From assembly GCA_023374025.1 (NCBI GenBank), contig SIJG01000151.1:102233-166232 (forward strand): a stretch of DNA of 64,000 nucleotides, in the 5' to 3' direction. This DNA comes from Heterodera schachtii (lineage: Eukaryota; Nematoda; Chromadorea; Rhabditida; Heteroderidae). The position numbers and the translations under genes are program-made. Within the stretch, counting starts at the first letter, position 1. Each line of letters starts with the position of its first letter. The notes beneath the pieces are model-generated. The model saw nothing but the letters and a program-made list of their open reading frames with translations, ran no database searches and was not told the DNA's origin. This document shows positions 1 to 12,813 of the stretch, one piece after another.

Positions 1-188
1 AATTTTGGCAATTTTTTCGATTTGGAAAAATTTAATTGCAATTTCTCTTTTTTATGTCTGGACTTGGATCCAGGAAAAATGCAGGCTTGGATCCATCAGG
101 CCGAGCTCTAACCTTTGTGTCATATGTCGGTTTCATTTTTTTTCTTCTTTTCAATCTCACATATTAAAAACTCGGCGCTATTTTTTTG

Positions 189-566
189 GGTCGGGGTCAC
201 TTCGGCGCGGACCATTTCGGCGCCGCAAATTTTGAAATGCTATAACTTTTTTATTGTCTGTTAACTTTAGCCAATCTGGCATCATTTGAAAGCTCTATGT
301 GTGCTCTATATTCACATTTCAAAAATAGGAATGAAAGATTCAAAATTAAAAAAGTTATGGCACGCGGCGCCGAAAAAGCCAAGAAAAACTCAATTTTTGA
401 CGTTTTTGGCCATAAATTTTTTTGTAAACTGACGAAATTTTTGAATTTTGTAGGTTACTAGAGAATCACAAGAGCTATCATGATAACAAAAATATTTAAT
501 TTGTTTATAATGAAAAAAGTTGTAGCAATGGCGCCAAAAAGGCCGGCGCCGAAGTGGGCGGTTCCC
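189..566. mobile_element. Foldback MITE, CGGCGCC type, 9-base target duplication
   Basis: The ends are imperfect inverted repeats containing repeated TTCGGCGC words (left near 200-225, right near 540-560). The interior is palindromic, with the recurring ATAACTTTTTT and AAAGCTCTATGTGTGCTC words. ATTTTTTTG occurs at 180-188 and again at 567-575, consistent with a 9-base MULE-type target duplication. It is too short to encode a transposase. A copy at 36944-37325 lacks the matching left flank. Confidence 0.65.
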
Positions 567-919
567 ATTTTTTTGGGGTCCCCGACCACGAATCTTTCAA
601 TTATTTTGACCAATTCCGATTTCCTAATCTTAATTTGAACAAAAAATCATAATTCAAAAACTGCAGAATGTCGATTTTTATTCGAGTTAGGGTTATGGAT
701 TAGAAATTAGTCAAAATGCATATCAGATTCGTGACCAGCGATCTCTAAAACTTGGATCAGTTTTCATGTAGCGCCAAAAACTCTTTTACAATTTTGGATT
801 ATGAATGCTTAAATTTGAAACTGATTTTAGGCATAGACAGCGAATGTCTGAACAATTCTTTTTGGGACATGCCCGGCATAAAAAGAGAATTCCGTCTAAA
901 AAGTCTAAAATTATTTCAG

Positions 920-2481
920 TTAATGAATGACAAAATGGACAAATTCCAATTGGCAATCGGCAAATTGAACCAAAATGTTAGTTTTATTTTTTTTATATTT
1001 TAACAAAAGATTTATTATGTATATTAAAACTTTAAGTTTCAGATTATCGAAAACAAATTTAAAGTGAATGAGAATTGCCGGAAATTGAGGTACAGTATGT
1101 GTTTTGGTACAGTATATATAATTTTTTCTTAAAACGGAATTCTGCCTCAAAAATGTCACAAAGTGGTAAAACTACCCAAAAAATTTGGCCATGTTTGCAA
1201 CAAATTTTTATCTTCTTTAGACCCAATGTTTCTTTTGAAAGAAAAAAATTGTCTAAACAAATTCAAAGAATTTGACGTTTTTTAAAATTTTTAAAACTAA
1301 TTGTAAGCAAATTTTTTTGTAATAATTTGAAACCAAAAATTTTTATAGGCGATTATCAGCGAGACGAAAAGCGTAATGCCTTTTGTAATTGGAATGGTAA
1401 TCGGCGCTTGTCTTCTCTTCATTCTTTTAAAAGTTAATGGTGGAAAAGAGAAAAGAGGAGAAATTGAAGAGAATGTGGAAAAGGAAAGAAGAGAAGAATT
1501 GGTGGAAGAGAATGAGGAAAAGGAAGGAAGAGAAGAATTGGTGGAAGAGAATGAGGAAAAGGAAGGAAGAGAAGAATTGGTGGAAGAGAATGAGGAAAAG
1601 GAAGGAAGAGAAGAATTGGTGGAAGAGAATGAGGAAAAGGAAGGAAGAGAAGAATTGGTGGAAGAGAATGAGGAAAAGGAAGGAAGAGGAGAAATTGAAG
1701 AGAATGAGGAAGAGAAGGAATTTGTCCGAAAACGAAGAAGAATTATTTGGTAAAAGAATTTACATCTCTTTTCAAAGTTTTAGTGTATTTTTAAAGTTTA
1801 TTTTAAAATTTATTATTATTATTTTCTTAACAGTGCGATGTTTATGGAAAGAGATTTGCGTTTGCATCAGGTCTATGGCAGCATCGCCATGTCACACGGG
1901 GAAGAAAATTTTTTTGGTGAATTAAAATTTAAAATTTATTATTAATTTAATTTTTTGGATTTTATTACAATGGACCGGATTTAAATGGATTTCCATTTTC
2001 ACACTTTTTTCGACCTAAAAAACATTTAAATCGTAGTTTTAACTTGGTTTGATCCTTTTTATTTTCATATTTTAATCGATATTTCGACATTTTCACAAAA
2101 AAAGCAAAAATAGGCCATTAAAGATGGAAACATTTGGAAAATACTTCCCTAAAATCTAAAAATTTTGGAAAAATACCAAAAATTGTGCAAACAAAAATTT
2201 TAATGTGTAAAATTCGCCTAAAATGATTTTGCACATATAAATCTGATACTAAATTATTACATTGCGATGTTTGTGGAATGAGCTTTACGGAGGCACCAAG
2301 TCAATGGAATCATCGCCAACTCCACACGAAGACGAAGGCATTTGTGGTGAGAAAAAAAAATAAATTAAAATTTTTGGATTTTATTTCCATTTTCTTTAAA
2401 CAGTGCGTTTGTGGCCATACATTTAAAGCCGCACGGAATTTGGCCAGCCAAAGAAAAAGGTGCAAGAAATTGTTCAATTAG
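920..2481 (+). pseudogene. Membrane/Glu-rich/C2H2 zinc-finger gene, damaged copy A
   Basis: Proposed exons: 920-976 (start ATG 923, coil-like MNDKMDKFQ), about 1043-1090, about 1350-1748 (hydrophobic segment FVIGMVIGACLLFILL, then a Glu/Lys/Arg tract with a 13-residue repeat containing EELVEENEEKEGR), and zinc-finger exons near 1834-1915, 2264-2346 and 2403-2481. Compared with copy B it shows several lesions: a frame change in the second exon, another at the end of the Glu-rich exon, Cys to Tyr in finger 1, loss of the AG acceptor before finger 2 (TACAT for CACAG), and a His to Gln change in finger 3. I do not recognise the family. The order membrane segment, acidic repeat, zinc fingers is unusual. 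Most likely a pseudogene. Confidence 0.55.
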
Positions 2482-2850
2482 GGTGTGATTAAGAAAATTA
2501 GTTTGAGATAAAAAGGATTATCTTTTGTCGTTTGTTTGTTTGTCTATTCTCTTCATTTTCCTTATGCTATTTTTGATTTTTCAATTTCTCTGTCTCTTTT
2601 ATCGTCGTATTCTCTCTCTCCCCTCACAGTTTTCTGTCCAATTTTTTAATTTGATTTTTTGTAACATTTTTTTTATAAAAAGCTATCTTTATCTACAAAT
2701 TTTGAAAAAATTAAAAAGGATCAAACCAAACTAAAAATACGATTTACATGCTTTTTAGGTCGAAATAAGTGTGAAAAATGGAAATCCATTTAAATCCGGT
2801 CGATTGAATAAAATTCAAAAAAAAAAAAAATTAATAATAAATTTTAAAAA
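1922..2850. repeat. Inverted repeat pair flanking zinc-finger exons
   Basis: About 130 bases at 1922-2058 recur as reverse complement at 2713-2850, sharing words such as CCGGATTTAAATGGATTTCC and GGTTTGATCC. The first arm is also present in the duplicate locus (38880-39005), but the second arm is not; it begins exactly where the segmental duplication ends. It may mark a small inversion or a foldback element end. Confidence 0.6.
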
Positions 2851-3021
2851 TACAATAATATAAAATTAAGTATTCTTTTATTTTTGTCAGAATTTCTTTG
2901 GGTTCCAATTTGTGAACTTTTTAGCCCTATGAAAAAGAGGCAAAAATTTGTTCTTCTGTAAAAAATTTTGATTGAAAGTCTCAAAAAATTTAGTGTTTTT
3001 CAAACAAATTATTTTTTCAGA

Positions 3022-3236
3022 AAATTTTGAATGCTTTCGGAGTTTTTAATAAATTAGCTGCTGAAAAACTTAATGATATTCAGCAGAACTGCATTCACAG
3101 AGAACGTGTGAACAGTGAGTTAATTTGGTACAGTAATCTATAAAAATGTAAATAATTTATACGGTATTACAATTCTTAATTTATCATTCTTCCTTTGTTT
3201 TTGATCAGATGCTTCGATACAAAAAGCATTAGGATG
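3022..3236 (+). CDS. Possible terminal exons of an unrecognised gene
   Basis: An open exon from 3022 to about 3112 ends at a GTGAGT donor. The second piece starts after an AG near 3208 and reads NASIQKALG to a stop at 3234-3236. The joined reading contains KLAAEKLNDIQQN and is phase-compatible. No upstream exon was found before 2850 and I recognise no family. It could be a gene remnant beside the duplication or a chance open frame. Confidence 0.2.
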
Positions 3237-3414
3237 AGATTTGTTCAAATTTGTTCAAACAAATGTTTGTTGTAATAAACTTTTTTGACCGAAAATGAAA
3301 AAACAAATGAGTAAAGGAAAATCGGAAAAATATTAAAATTCAATAATTGATTATTTTTATTGTTAATTTTGCGCAAATAGACACACCGTTCCAATTTTAA
3401 CCTCCCAAAAAGAT

Positions 3415-3495
3415 TTGCATGTATGGTGGAGTGGTTTTTGTAAGATAGTGAAGGGACGGGAGGAGGAGGGCGGAGGTTCGAATCCGTTGTGCAAC
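3415..3495 (+). other. tRNA-like or SINE-like relic
   Basis: The stretch has an A-box-like GGTGGAGTGGTT near 3425 and a strong B-box GGTTCGAATCC at about 3475. I could not draw proper acceptor or T-stems, so this is not a functional tRNA gene. It is plausibly a tRNA-derived repeat fragment. Confidence 0.25.
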
Positions 3496-3965
3496 ATAAA
3501 TATATATTTTTTATTTTGTCCAAAAAATTAAATTTACGATTTTTGTGAATTATTTTTGAAGGTTTTTGCCAACCAAATTGGACAATCTTGATATCATTCG
3601 AAAGCTCTTATCAACGAGAAGCTTTTTCTAACCAAATGCTAAGTGATTTGATGAGTCGAAAAAAGATTGGGCGTTCGAAATTTTGTTTTAAATTGTATTT
3701 TATTGTATAGAAAAAAGTTAAACGTATCGAAGTAAATTCAGTTTTTACAACTAACATAGATAAAGAAATATTACGAGACTTACCGGGACCTGAAATTTGT
3801 TGATATTTGTGCAAATCTCAAAAAAATTTTTGTTTCTATCCAATTTATTTATATATTCAAGAGATTTTCTCCATAAAAAACATTATTAACACTGTTAAAT
3901 TGTGATCTATCGGTCATTCTTAATTAATTCATTTCTGCTGATGACCACTGTTTTTGCTGGGCCCG

Positions 3966-6174
3966 TCACTCATTGTCAGCAGAAGACGGCCCTTTTGTGA
4001 TGCTTTGTCCCGCTTCGTCTTCTTCTACTGGTGCTGGCGGAAACAATGGCCTTAATTAAGCGCAATTTTAATAAAACAAAATTAAATGCTTTTTTATTGC
4101 TCACCCAATGCAATTAGTGCCACTAAAAAGCAAAAATGTCACCACATTGTTACAATTGCTATCCCAAATTTCATCTTTCTTCTGCTGCTGAACCGTCACG
4201 GCCTCCCCAATTTTGCATCGTTTCATTATCCATCGGTTGTCCAATTCCTTTGCTTTGGCCAATATCAGCTTTTCATTTGTCCATTCGTTCACCAATTCAA
4301 ATGGTACAATTGACGGCACGCGAACAGAAAAATGAATTTGGTAACTGACGGAAGAAATGGCATTGGCACGGAGAAAATGCTAAACAATTTAATTGGAAAA
4401 CAAAAATAGAGGCAATCAAAATGGTGGCTATGAGGCGTTAGTCAAAAAAACCGGTACTTGTACGTTTTGCTACCCCCTATGAAAATGCCATGGTCCCGAC
4501 AAAGGAAAGCACTTTTCTAGTGTAGTTTTAGGAGCTGATCACGAATCTGACGTAAAAACTGCAAAAATCTATGATTTTCAATGATTTTCATTCATGTGAT
4601 TTTGTCACTGATTTTTCGAAAAAAGCCTTAAACTGGGCTATAACTTTCGATAGAGACATCGTAGAATGCTGAAACGAGTACCATTCGATTCCTCTCCACT
4701 ATAGGAATCGATTGACATATGATAAGACTCGCTATTTCTTTTTTCGAAAATCATTGACAAATCAAGTTGAAAATCATTGATAAAATCATAGATTTTTGAA
4801 GTTTTGACGCCAGATTCTTGATCAGCGCCTAAAACTACCCTGGAATAGTGCTTTCCATTGTCGGGGCCATGACATTTTTATGGGGGGGGGGGTGGGTAGC
4901 AAAACCTACAAGTACCAAAAAACCATCAAATGAAAATATTTTTTGTTATAACTTTGTTCAAAAGCAACTAAATTTTTAATTCTTGATATCATTGGATAGG
5001 CCTAAGTGTTTTCTATTAGCCTACAAAATTTCAAAAAGTTTCGTTAAGTTTCAAAAAAGTTATGACTAAAAATGTTCAAAAAATTTGGTTTTTTTGAACT
5101 TCTCAGGTCATAACTTTTTTTAAACTTAAAGAATTTTTTAAAAATTTTCCAGGATAATAGAAAACACTTAGGACTATAGAAAATATCAAGATTATTAAAT
5201 CTGATAAATTTTAGACGAAATTATGAATAATTTACTGTCAAAAATTAAATACAAAAAAAAAAACGAATTTTTTTTAATTTCCTTGATTTTTTTGTCCTGC
5301 TCCCCCTCCCTCCGGACCACACCTCCTTGAAATTGTTGACCCAATCGAGGTACGCTTGTTCGTTGAAAAGTGCGCAACGCAATTGCTTGGGTTGGCCATC
5401 TTTTCGCGGAGTTTGCAACCATTTGGACAACGCTTGGCCAGCCGTTGCATTTGGTCCATCAAAATCATCATCAATCGCCTCGGGCAACAGATCAGAATCG
5501 ATTGAATTCAATTGGTTGAGATCGGTGAGAATTGTTGGTGAAGTGCGACGACGCAAATTGTCCAAATGATCACCATTGATAAAGCACAAGTGGCGTATGT
5601 TTGACGCAAAAATTGGCCATATTTCACGCACAAAAATGTCCCAAATCTGCTGACCATCCGTGGTGTGTGGTGAAGAAATCCAAAAGAACGGTAAATTGGT
5701 GCCTCTTTTGTCGAAAATTTGTTGATTGGAACGAAGAAAAGAGATGACTGAATGATCAATGTAACTGTGAAAAAAGAATGAATGCTTTTATTGCCATAGC
5801 TCAGATTTTGTATTACTCAATCTGAAGTCGCTTAAAACGGATTTTGCTGGGCAACGGATGGTCGGGCAAAGGAAATGGCACGGAATTGTCAAAGTTGATA
5901 AACACAGATGCTTCTGGCGCCGCTGTAACACTGTTGTTGCGACGAATTTCGATTGTTCTCCAAATTATCAATTCGTTTTTGCCATCGAAATGTTTGTCCA
6001 CCAACGCATCAAAACGTGGCGAAATCAGTGCCAATTTGAAGCCGAGTTGAGGACGGTCAAAACAGGGGAAAATGTCCATCCAAACGTCGTTGCAAATCCA
6101 ACTGAATTGCGGGAAAATAAATTAGGGCAAATAATAATTTGTGATTTTTAAAAAATGCATTACCGTCGGTTCAT
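3966..6174 (-). CDS. F-box-like protein, copy 1 (intact, five exons)
   Basis: Exons on the minus strand: 6174-6164, 6101-5817, 5764-5323, 4379-4105 and 4050-3966. All junctions are GT-AG and phase-consistent, giving about 365 residues. The first exon is only 11 bases (ATG AAC CGA CG). The N-terminus reads WICNDVWMDIFPCFD followed by PQLGFKLALISPRFDALVD, the F-box-like start I associate with a large cyst-nematode family; later landmarks are YIDHSVI, NIRHL, QALSKWLQTPR and VPFELVN. Such proteins are usually substrate adaptors of SCF ubiquitin ligases, but that role is inferred from the family. Intron 3 (5322-4380) is swollen by two repeat elements. The paralogue is at 30377-31679. Confidence 0.72.
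4453..4916. mobile_element. MITE in F-box-like intron, 8-base target duplication
   Basis: Terminal inverted repeats GGTACTTGTA at 4453 and TACAAGTACC ending at 4916 are flanked by AAAAAACC at 4445-4452 and 4917-4924. Inside are further inverted halves (GCTGATCACGAATCTGACG near 4533 against its complement near 4810). It lies wholly within intron 3 of the F-box-like gene and has no coding capacity. The poly-A flank makes the target duplication less certain. Confidence 0.6.
4925..5200. repeat. Palindromic core-module repeat
   Basis: An inverted-repeat copy of the recurring core: TTGATATCATTGGATAGG near 4983 and its complement near 5180, with AAAAAAGTTATGAC in between. It sits next to the 4453-4916 element in the same intron. 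No clear terminal repeat or target duplication was found. Confidence 0.6.
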
Positions 6175-9000
6175 TTTTGTGACAATTACAGCACAATTTT
6201 GCCAATGTCACACAGATAGCAGAATAATTAATTGCGTTAGAAATGGTTTTTTAATAATGAGAGGAAAGGCGAAAAACAAAAATGTTTTGCAAAATAAACT
6301 CCAAAATACGATCACTTAACATATGGGTGATCAAATTAATTGAACAGACGGCGAAAAGTTGGCGAAAACGTAGGAGAAAAGCGATGGCATTGCGGTCAAT
6401 TAAAGTAAAAATTTTTCCAGTAATTTATTATTGTTTTTGTATTTCAATTATTTTAAAGTCTTTTCGGATAAGGACAATTTTTTAGTAAAAAAATTTATAT
6501 CATGAAAAAAATAGTAAATTTGGTGATCAATTTTTTGAAAATTTTTTAAATTCTTAGGAGGTGTATTTTCTGATTTTTTTTTGGTCATTTCTTAGGGGTG
6601 TGTTTTCGTTTTTATTGCATTTTTGTTAGGGATTAAAAAATCCTAAAATAGGCACATTAGACAAAAAACTCCAAAATAGGCAAAGTTAGGCATTAATGTT
6701 TTCACTCAAAAGAGTACTCTTTTAAAGTAGCGCCGAAAAATGAATGAAATAAAAAGAGAAATGAGTTTAATGAGAGGGGGGGGGGGGGAGAATTTATGCT
6801 CTGATCGAAGTGGGGTCATTTAAGGATTAGTCATGAAGAATAACACTAATTAGGGTCATTTATTTATGAAAGAAATAATGACTTCTCTAATTGGGCAGCG
6901 AAATGAATGACTCCGTCCCTTCCCATACACCTTTCTTCTGTTGGGTCATTTCTTTGCTTTTGGCGAAGAGAATTTATAAAAATGTAAGCCAGCACAGAAG
7001 ACAGAATAAAATGCATTTTATTAAGGGAATGAAAATCGTATTGGGTACAGTGTCTTACTGCTTTTGATACAGTACTTTATTGATGCTATTTCTGACCAAA
7101 TGGGGTCATTTATCGATGAGTCATCAGCAGTGATGACCCAAATGGTTGCTGACAAATTAGTCGATATAAAAAAGCCAACAAATCATAATACCTAAAATTT
7201 CTGCACATTATAACTGAACTAATTTTTTTTTAATTTTTATGTGTTTTGCTACCTAAAAATATTGCCAATTTTTATGCCTATTCGTGGGTTTTTGTGCCTA
7301 TTAATACTTATTTTGCAATTTTTTATCTGCATTTTAGGTGCCTATTTCCCAATTTTTTGTTCATAAAAAAGAATCTCTATTTATAAAAATAGAATTTTTG
7401 AAACTATTATTAATGCTTTTAAAACCGTTGTAATTCGTTTTTTATCAATAAAAACCAATCTTTGAGATATTAAAAAGAGCTTTTGAATTATTTTCAAAAT
7501 TTATCCATTAAAGATTATGAAAAAAAAAAGAATTTGAAATATACGGATATTGAAGGCCCATGCATTTACAAAGATAGAATTGTATATAAATTTTTTAATA
7601 GATAACTTGAAATTATATAAATATTAAAGCATAATTGATTATTCTTATTGTTAAATTGCGCAAATACAGCATAGATAAAAACATTAACCTATTTTGTATT
7701 AGTTTTTTATAGTATGGGATTATTTATTGGCACAAATGCTTTTTGTAGTTGTTACGGTAACGGTAACAACCGTTTGCCGAGTCTGTATCGTTTCGGCGCC
7801 GGTCGTTTCGGCGCCAGCCCAGTTTTTGGACTATAAATGTTTTCTTTGTCAACCAAATCAAACAAATGTTGGTATTTTTCGAAAGCCCTAAATGTCCTCA
7901 ATTAGCCTGCAAAAATTCGAAAAATTTCGTTAAATTTAAAAAAATTATAGCCGAAAAAATTTCAGAATCTGGTTTTAACTGCGGACCATTTGAGTCTGGC
8001 GCACTTTGACACTTTGTAAAACTAGGGCTCCAATTTATAGTTGCTAAAAACTGCCAAAATAATTAGCTTTAGTTTCTAAATATTTATTTTATTTATTTAT
8101 CGAACAAACCACAAGGTGCTATGCACTCCAACAGTGGCGTAAAACAAAATAAAATGAAATTAAAATAAAACATAAATGATGGTCAAAAATCACAAAATAA
8201 GAGTCAATCACAAAATAAATTCTTGATATTTTAAGCAATTTTTTTAACAAAATTGCATTAAAATACCCAAAAAAATTTCCCGGCGGCGCCTACCGGCACC
8301 GCCGGACCCCCATTTTACCATATTTTTGAAAAATTGAGACAAAAATAGCAAAAAATAGTAATTTTTTGGCGAAAAATTTTGTAAAATACACCCCATAATT
8401 TGGGATTTCACAAAACGAAAAATACACCCCTAAAAATCGACTGAAAACGAAAAATACACCCCTAAAAATCGAATTTTTGACTTGAGCCCCCCCCCCCCGA
8501 AGCCAAGGGTCTGGCTACGCCCTTGGTAAATAGTTGCTAAAAAGTTCCGAATTTAGGGGTATATAATCGAAAATTTTCTTCAAAAAATAAAAATATTATG
8601 TCAAATCATTAATGAGATACATAATTTTCAAAATCAAAAATTCTCGTCTAGAAAATTAGGCCGTAACAAGTTAGCAAAAAAAAGGCATATGCTTCAAAAA
8701 CCGGTCTATATATATAATCAAACATTCAGTCCCCAATTATTTAAAGAGTATAAACCATATTTTATTCATTCTCTAGGATTAACGACCTACCATTTGGACT
8801 TCGGCTTTATGCCACGCCAAAGAATTTCTTCTGAGTAAATTTTTTCGGCGAGTTTGACCTCTTGGGTTCTCAAAAATCTATGAATTTTGAACAATCGTCA
8901 TAAATTTTTTAATAAAAAATTTAAATAGTTTAAATCATATCTGAAAGAGCAAATTCTGTCCCTCTGAGCCTGGATCATGGCCTGGATTTTTCAACAATAA
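6175..9000. other. Intergenic stretch with repeat debris, no gene seen
   Basis: I see no supported gene. Contents: several GGGTCATTT words at about 6823, 6863, 6941 and 7101 upstream of the F-box-like gene; a half core module with duplicated CGTTTCGGCGCC at 7785-7965; a GC-rich near-palindrome at 8281-8306; and recurring ACACCCCTAAAAATCGA phrases near 8400-8470. The rest is AT-rich low complexity. Confidence 0.5.
8281..8306. repeat. GC-rich palindromic word (first of eight copies)
   Basis: CGGCGGCGCC, a 5-base spacer, then GCACCGCCGG. Close variants occur at 10055-10083, 10370-10400, 14628-14654, 27078-27107, 29860-29888, 35899-35926 and 36117-36147, in both orientations and usually beside AAAATTTT. 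This conserved GC-rich word stands out in an AT-rich sequence and may be the end or fold of a repeat family. Confidence 0.7.
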
Positions 9001-10729
9001 TTGTGTCATTAACTAATTGACAAACTCACGCATCGGTGTGACGCAACACTGGGGAAGCACACCTAATTAAATTTGGTTAAAAAATTGATGAATACGGCCA
9101 ATTAAATATTTAAGTGATTTATTTATTTTTTATTTATGCTTTATACTACAGACATTGTCTTCTGCTGTTTGTTGTCTAATTCTTTGCCCGTTTCACCAAA
9201 TTGGCATTGGCATGAAATGTTCTTTTTCTTGGGAACTCTTTCCGTCAAACACATCAATTTCCGGCGTAATAAAAAAAACTCAAATTTTTCTTTTGTTATC
9301 ATTAAAATATTGCCGCCCGTAAAAAAACGCAGTGGAAGATGGCGAATCTTGTTAATTTTAATTTTGTTTAGAAAAACAAAATTAAAATTAAAAATTTTTT
9401 CTTAAAAAATAAAATTTTTATTTTATTTGACAAAATTAAATTCTGAAAAAATAAAATAAATAATAATTTTACGAATGAATTGACAAAATAAATGAATGAA
9501 TGAATTAATGGAAAAATAAATAAAAAGATTCCCAAGGAATTTGCTTAATGTTTTCCGCGGATTCATCAGCACAAATGCTTTACAGAAATATTTTACCCAT
9601 AAAAATGAATAATTTATTATTATAAATGCATAAATTACAGCAAAATAAGTATTGATATAAAATTAATTTATTTATATTTTTGTTTTAATTAAATAATTTA
9701 TTTAACACAACATTGAATTATTGAAACCTCCAAAAAAGAAGGCCATTAATTAGGGATGGAACCGGCGGCAATTAACCATTTCCAAGTCTCAGAATATAAT
9801 TGATTTTAAAATTCTTCAAGTTCAGATAATCTTATCTCTATTAATTTGACTTTTTAATGATTTTCCAAATTAAATTTTTGAATACAATTATAAGACTTTC
9901 CGAACACCACAATTCATGAAGTTCCCATGGCACGGGTGACGGACGACAAAATTTTTTTCTCAGGTCATCGGCAGCAAAAATTTTAACTCCTGTTTTTTTT
10001 ATTATAATTTTTCGATTTTGAGTAAATTATTAAAGTTTAACGTAATTTTAGCCTCCGGCGGTGGTGCCAACAGGCGCCGCTGGGACCAAAATTTTTTTTG
10101 AGTTTTACTGTATTTTTCTTAAGAATTTTTCAAAAATTGCGGAATAGAAATGCTTAAAGGGCGAAATCGTTTTTTAAGTGACAAATCAAAAATAAAGCTA
10201 TCTTTAGGTGTTCTTAATAAATTTTATTAAAAGTTAAAGTTTTTCTTCAGCGTCGCCTAGTACAAAAAGCTAAAAATTTTTTCTAAAATGTAGCTCAAAA
10301 TAGCAAAATTTTGTCATTTTTTCGTGTAAATCTGTTAACAAACTAAACTCAAATTTTCAAAAAATTTTCCCTGCGGCGTCTGTTGGCACCGCCGGACCCC
10401 CCCCCCCCCCCCCCCCCCATTGTACTCAAAATTTTTTTTGAAAAATTGCACTTTAAAATTCTTTTCAAGAGCAAAAAAGTTCGATTTACATGGCTTGACA
10501 TTTCTAAGCTAAAATAATGGACTATAAAATTTTTTTTGAACGGACGGCCCGTACGAGTCAAATTGTCTAAGCCCGGTCCCGGGCCGGTACTTTCAAAATC
10601 CGGGCCCTATTTAAAATTAACTTTAATTTAAAAAATGAGCGGAAAATTTTGTTTTTCATCCTTCTCTCGTAAAATGCTTACCGCAAAAAATTAATTATAA
10701 AAAACCTTTATTGATCGTCACACCTAATT
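9001..10729. other. Repeat-derived intergenic stretch
   Basis: No gene is supported. Positions 9130-9700 are a diverged partial copy of the repeat at 57480-59190 (shared phrase CACCAAATTGGCATTGGCAT). Two copies of the GC-rich palindromic word lie at 10055 and 10370, the second followed by a run of about 28 C residues. A GC-rich palindromic patch lies near 10570-10600. Confidence 0.5.
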
Positions 10730-12122
10730 AATTATCCATTCCAGAACCAACCTTTTTTATTATTTCTCAAAACAAAAACATTTTCAATATAAATCAAAAT
10801 ACCAAAAAACAAACAAATAAAATCAATATATGAATTAAAAAATATATCAATATGAGATTTCAAATGAGGATGAAGGTTTTCATTAATTTTCAAGAACATC
10901 CAACATGTTTATTTGTTCATCAGATTTAGCTAAAAAGTGAATTTATTTAAGTAAAAATTTATGGAAAATATATTTTATGCACTACCGTATTTTTATTATT
11001 TCACATGGCATTTTACTGTAACATTCAATTTTGTGGCAGGCATTCTGTTTTTCTAAAAGGAATCTGTGTAATTTTATATATAATTTTTATAAATTTCATA
11101 AAAAATTCAATGCCTTTTAACATGCGCAAAATTGTGGTAAGAATTGGATGAACAAGCAAATCCACGGATTTTTCTTCATCAAATGCCATTTTTCTGAATT
11201 TGTAGTCGTTGCCCTATTTATAGCAAAGGTTACCCTAAAAATGGCATTTTTGTGTTTATGATTGAAATTCAAAAATTAATTCTATGGAGTCGGGCGGTGC
11301 CGTGCCGACGATTGAAGGGGGAAAATTTACAATTCACAAAAAGGCAAATTTTTAAATACTTTTTTTTTCTTGGTACATAAAACTTCCGTATTTTAAAAAC
11401 GGTTTTTCTTTAAAATTTTAAAAAGTATAATTTTTCATAACTAATTCAAAAAAATTTTTGAGGCTCCACAGAGGAGATTGAGATTTTCATTACAAAATGA
11501 CCAAATAAACGCAAAAATTCGTACGCTTCTCCAACTCTTCGGGCGACACTTTCGACACAACTGAGGGCAACTGTTGCAAAAAAAACTGTTTGTTGCCAAA
11601 TTCTTTGTCTTTTTCTTCACCAAATTGGCATTGGCATGAACAATGGAACGGATTTATATGTGCTAAAAAATGCCAAATATGTACATATATATACATATGT
11701 GCTAAAAAAAACCACTAAAATATATGAAAAAACGCAAAAAGGCCAAAATGTATGCCAAAAATTAAAAAATGCTTTAAAAAATAAATTAAATTTTTAAAAA
11801 ATCTAAGTTTTTTTTTAAATCAATTTTAATAATGTTTTTCTCAAAACTTTGAAAAAGGTGCCGAGCCAGACAAAATCCGATTCCGATTAAATCGCCGATT
11901 CCGATTATGGCCAAAAATCCGATACGGTTTTAAAACCGATTACGATTATGGCCCAAAATCCGATTAATTGCGATTCCGATTACGATTCCGATTTTTTTTT
12001 AATAATTTTTTCTCAAAAATTTTATTCATAATCAATTTTTGCTAAATAACAAAAAACTTGATTATATCGGGGAGAATTAATCCGGCACTGCTTTGTGAGG
12101 AAAATTTAATTTCAGTCATTAT

Positions 12123-12813
12123 TAGGGTTGTAAATTATATGGACTATAAAAAGGCAAATATGGACATAAAATATGGACTAAAAAAGCCCGAAACATGGAC
12201 TAAAAAACTCAAAAATGGCCAAATATGGACCAAAATATGGACTAAAAACTGCCAAAATATGTGTTTTAAATCCTCAAAAATTCCAAAAAGGTGTATGTAT
12301 TCAATATTTGCTCTAATATACTTAAAAAATACAATAAACAACCAAAAAATGGATTTAAAACATAAAAATGCAAATTTTTTTATTGTCGTCCATCGTAAAA
12401 AAATATTTCCAAGTTTGTCAAAATTTCAAAAAAATTCTCATTTAAAAAAATGAAAGGTTCTCAAAAATGGCAAAAATATTTATTAAAAATGACGACGAAA
12501 AGTCAAATTTTTCGGATTTTTTGGGCTGTAATTTTTAAAAATTTCCAAAAAGTCCATCTTTAGGGGTGTATTTTTCGCTTTTTTTTTTGCATTTTTATAG
12601 TGAAAATTTGCCAAAAATGGTCGAAATATAGACTAAAAACACAAAAATGGAGAAATATGGATTTATTCCCAAAAACCCCCAAAATATGGATTTACATGGA
12701 CTAAAAACCTTCACCAAATCAAAAAATTTTAATGCAGAAATGCTATTTTTGAGCCCCTTTCTTCATAGCATATGCGCAAAAAAATATGTTAATCCATATA
12801 ATTTACAACCCTA
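12123..12813. mobile_element. hAT-like MITE, perfect 8-base target duplication
   Basis: Terminal inverted repeats TAGGGTTGTAAATTATA at 12123 and its complement ending at 12813 are flanked by GTCATTAT at 12115-12122 and 12814-12821. The 8-base duplication and TAGGG start fit the hAT superfamily. The interior has repeats of TATGGACTAAAAA and no transposase. Fragments of the same family are at 18240-18360 and 36022-36115. Confidence 0.85.

Larger units (their letters stand above)
1..2715 (+). repeat. Segmental duplication, copy A (matches 36944-39653)
   Basis: From about position 185 to 2715 this stretch aligns in the same orientation with 36944-39653, including a foldback element and all visible exons of a zinc-finger gene. 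Similarity stops near 2715 and 39653. The first 185 bases are not in the second copy; they instead resemble both arms of the large inverted repeat (54290-54530 and 54812-55010). One duplication boundary therefore lies at the edge of the foldback element, which suggests recombination between dispersed repeats. Confidence 0.85.

Noticed and set aside
1437..1925. Lys/Arg/Trp-rich frame overlapping the Glu-rich exon
   Set aside because: It is an alternative frame of the same repeat; the Glu-rich frame is continuous with the membrane segment.
3415..3495. Functional tRNA gene
   Set aside because: A- and B-boxes can be seen but no acceptor stem or proper T-stem can be paired.
10349..10561. Minus-strand frame with a poly-Gly run
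   Set aside because: The Gly run is the poly-C homopolymer; no other coding signal.
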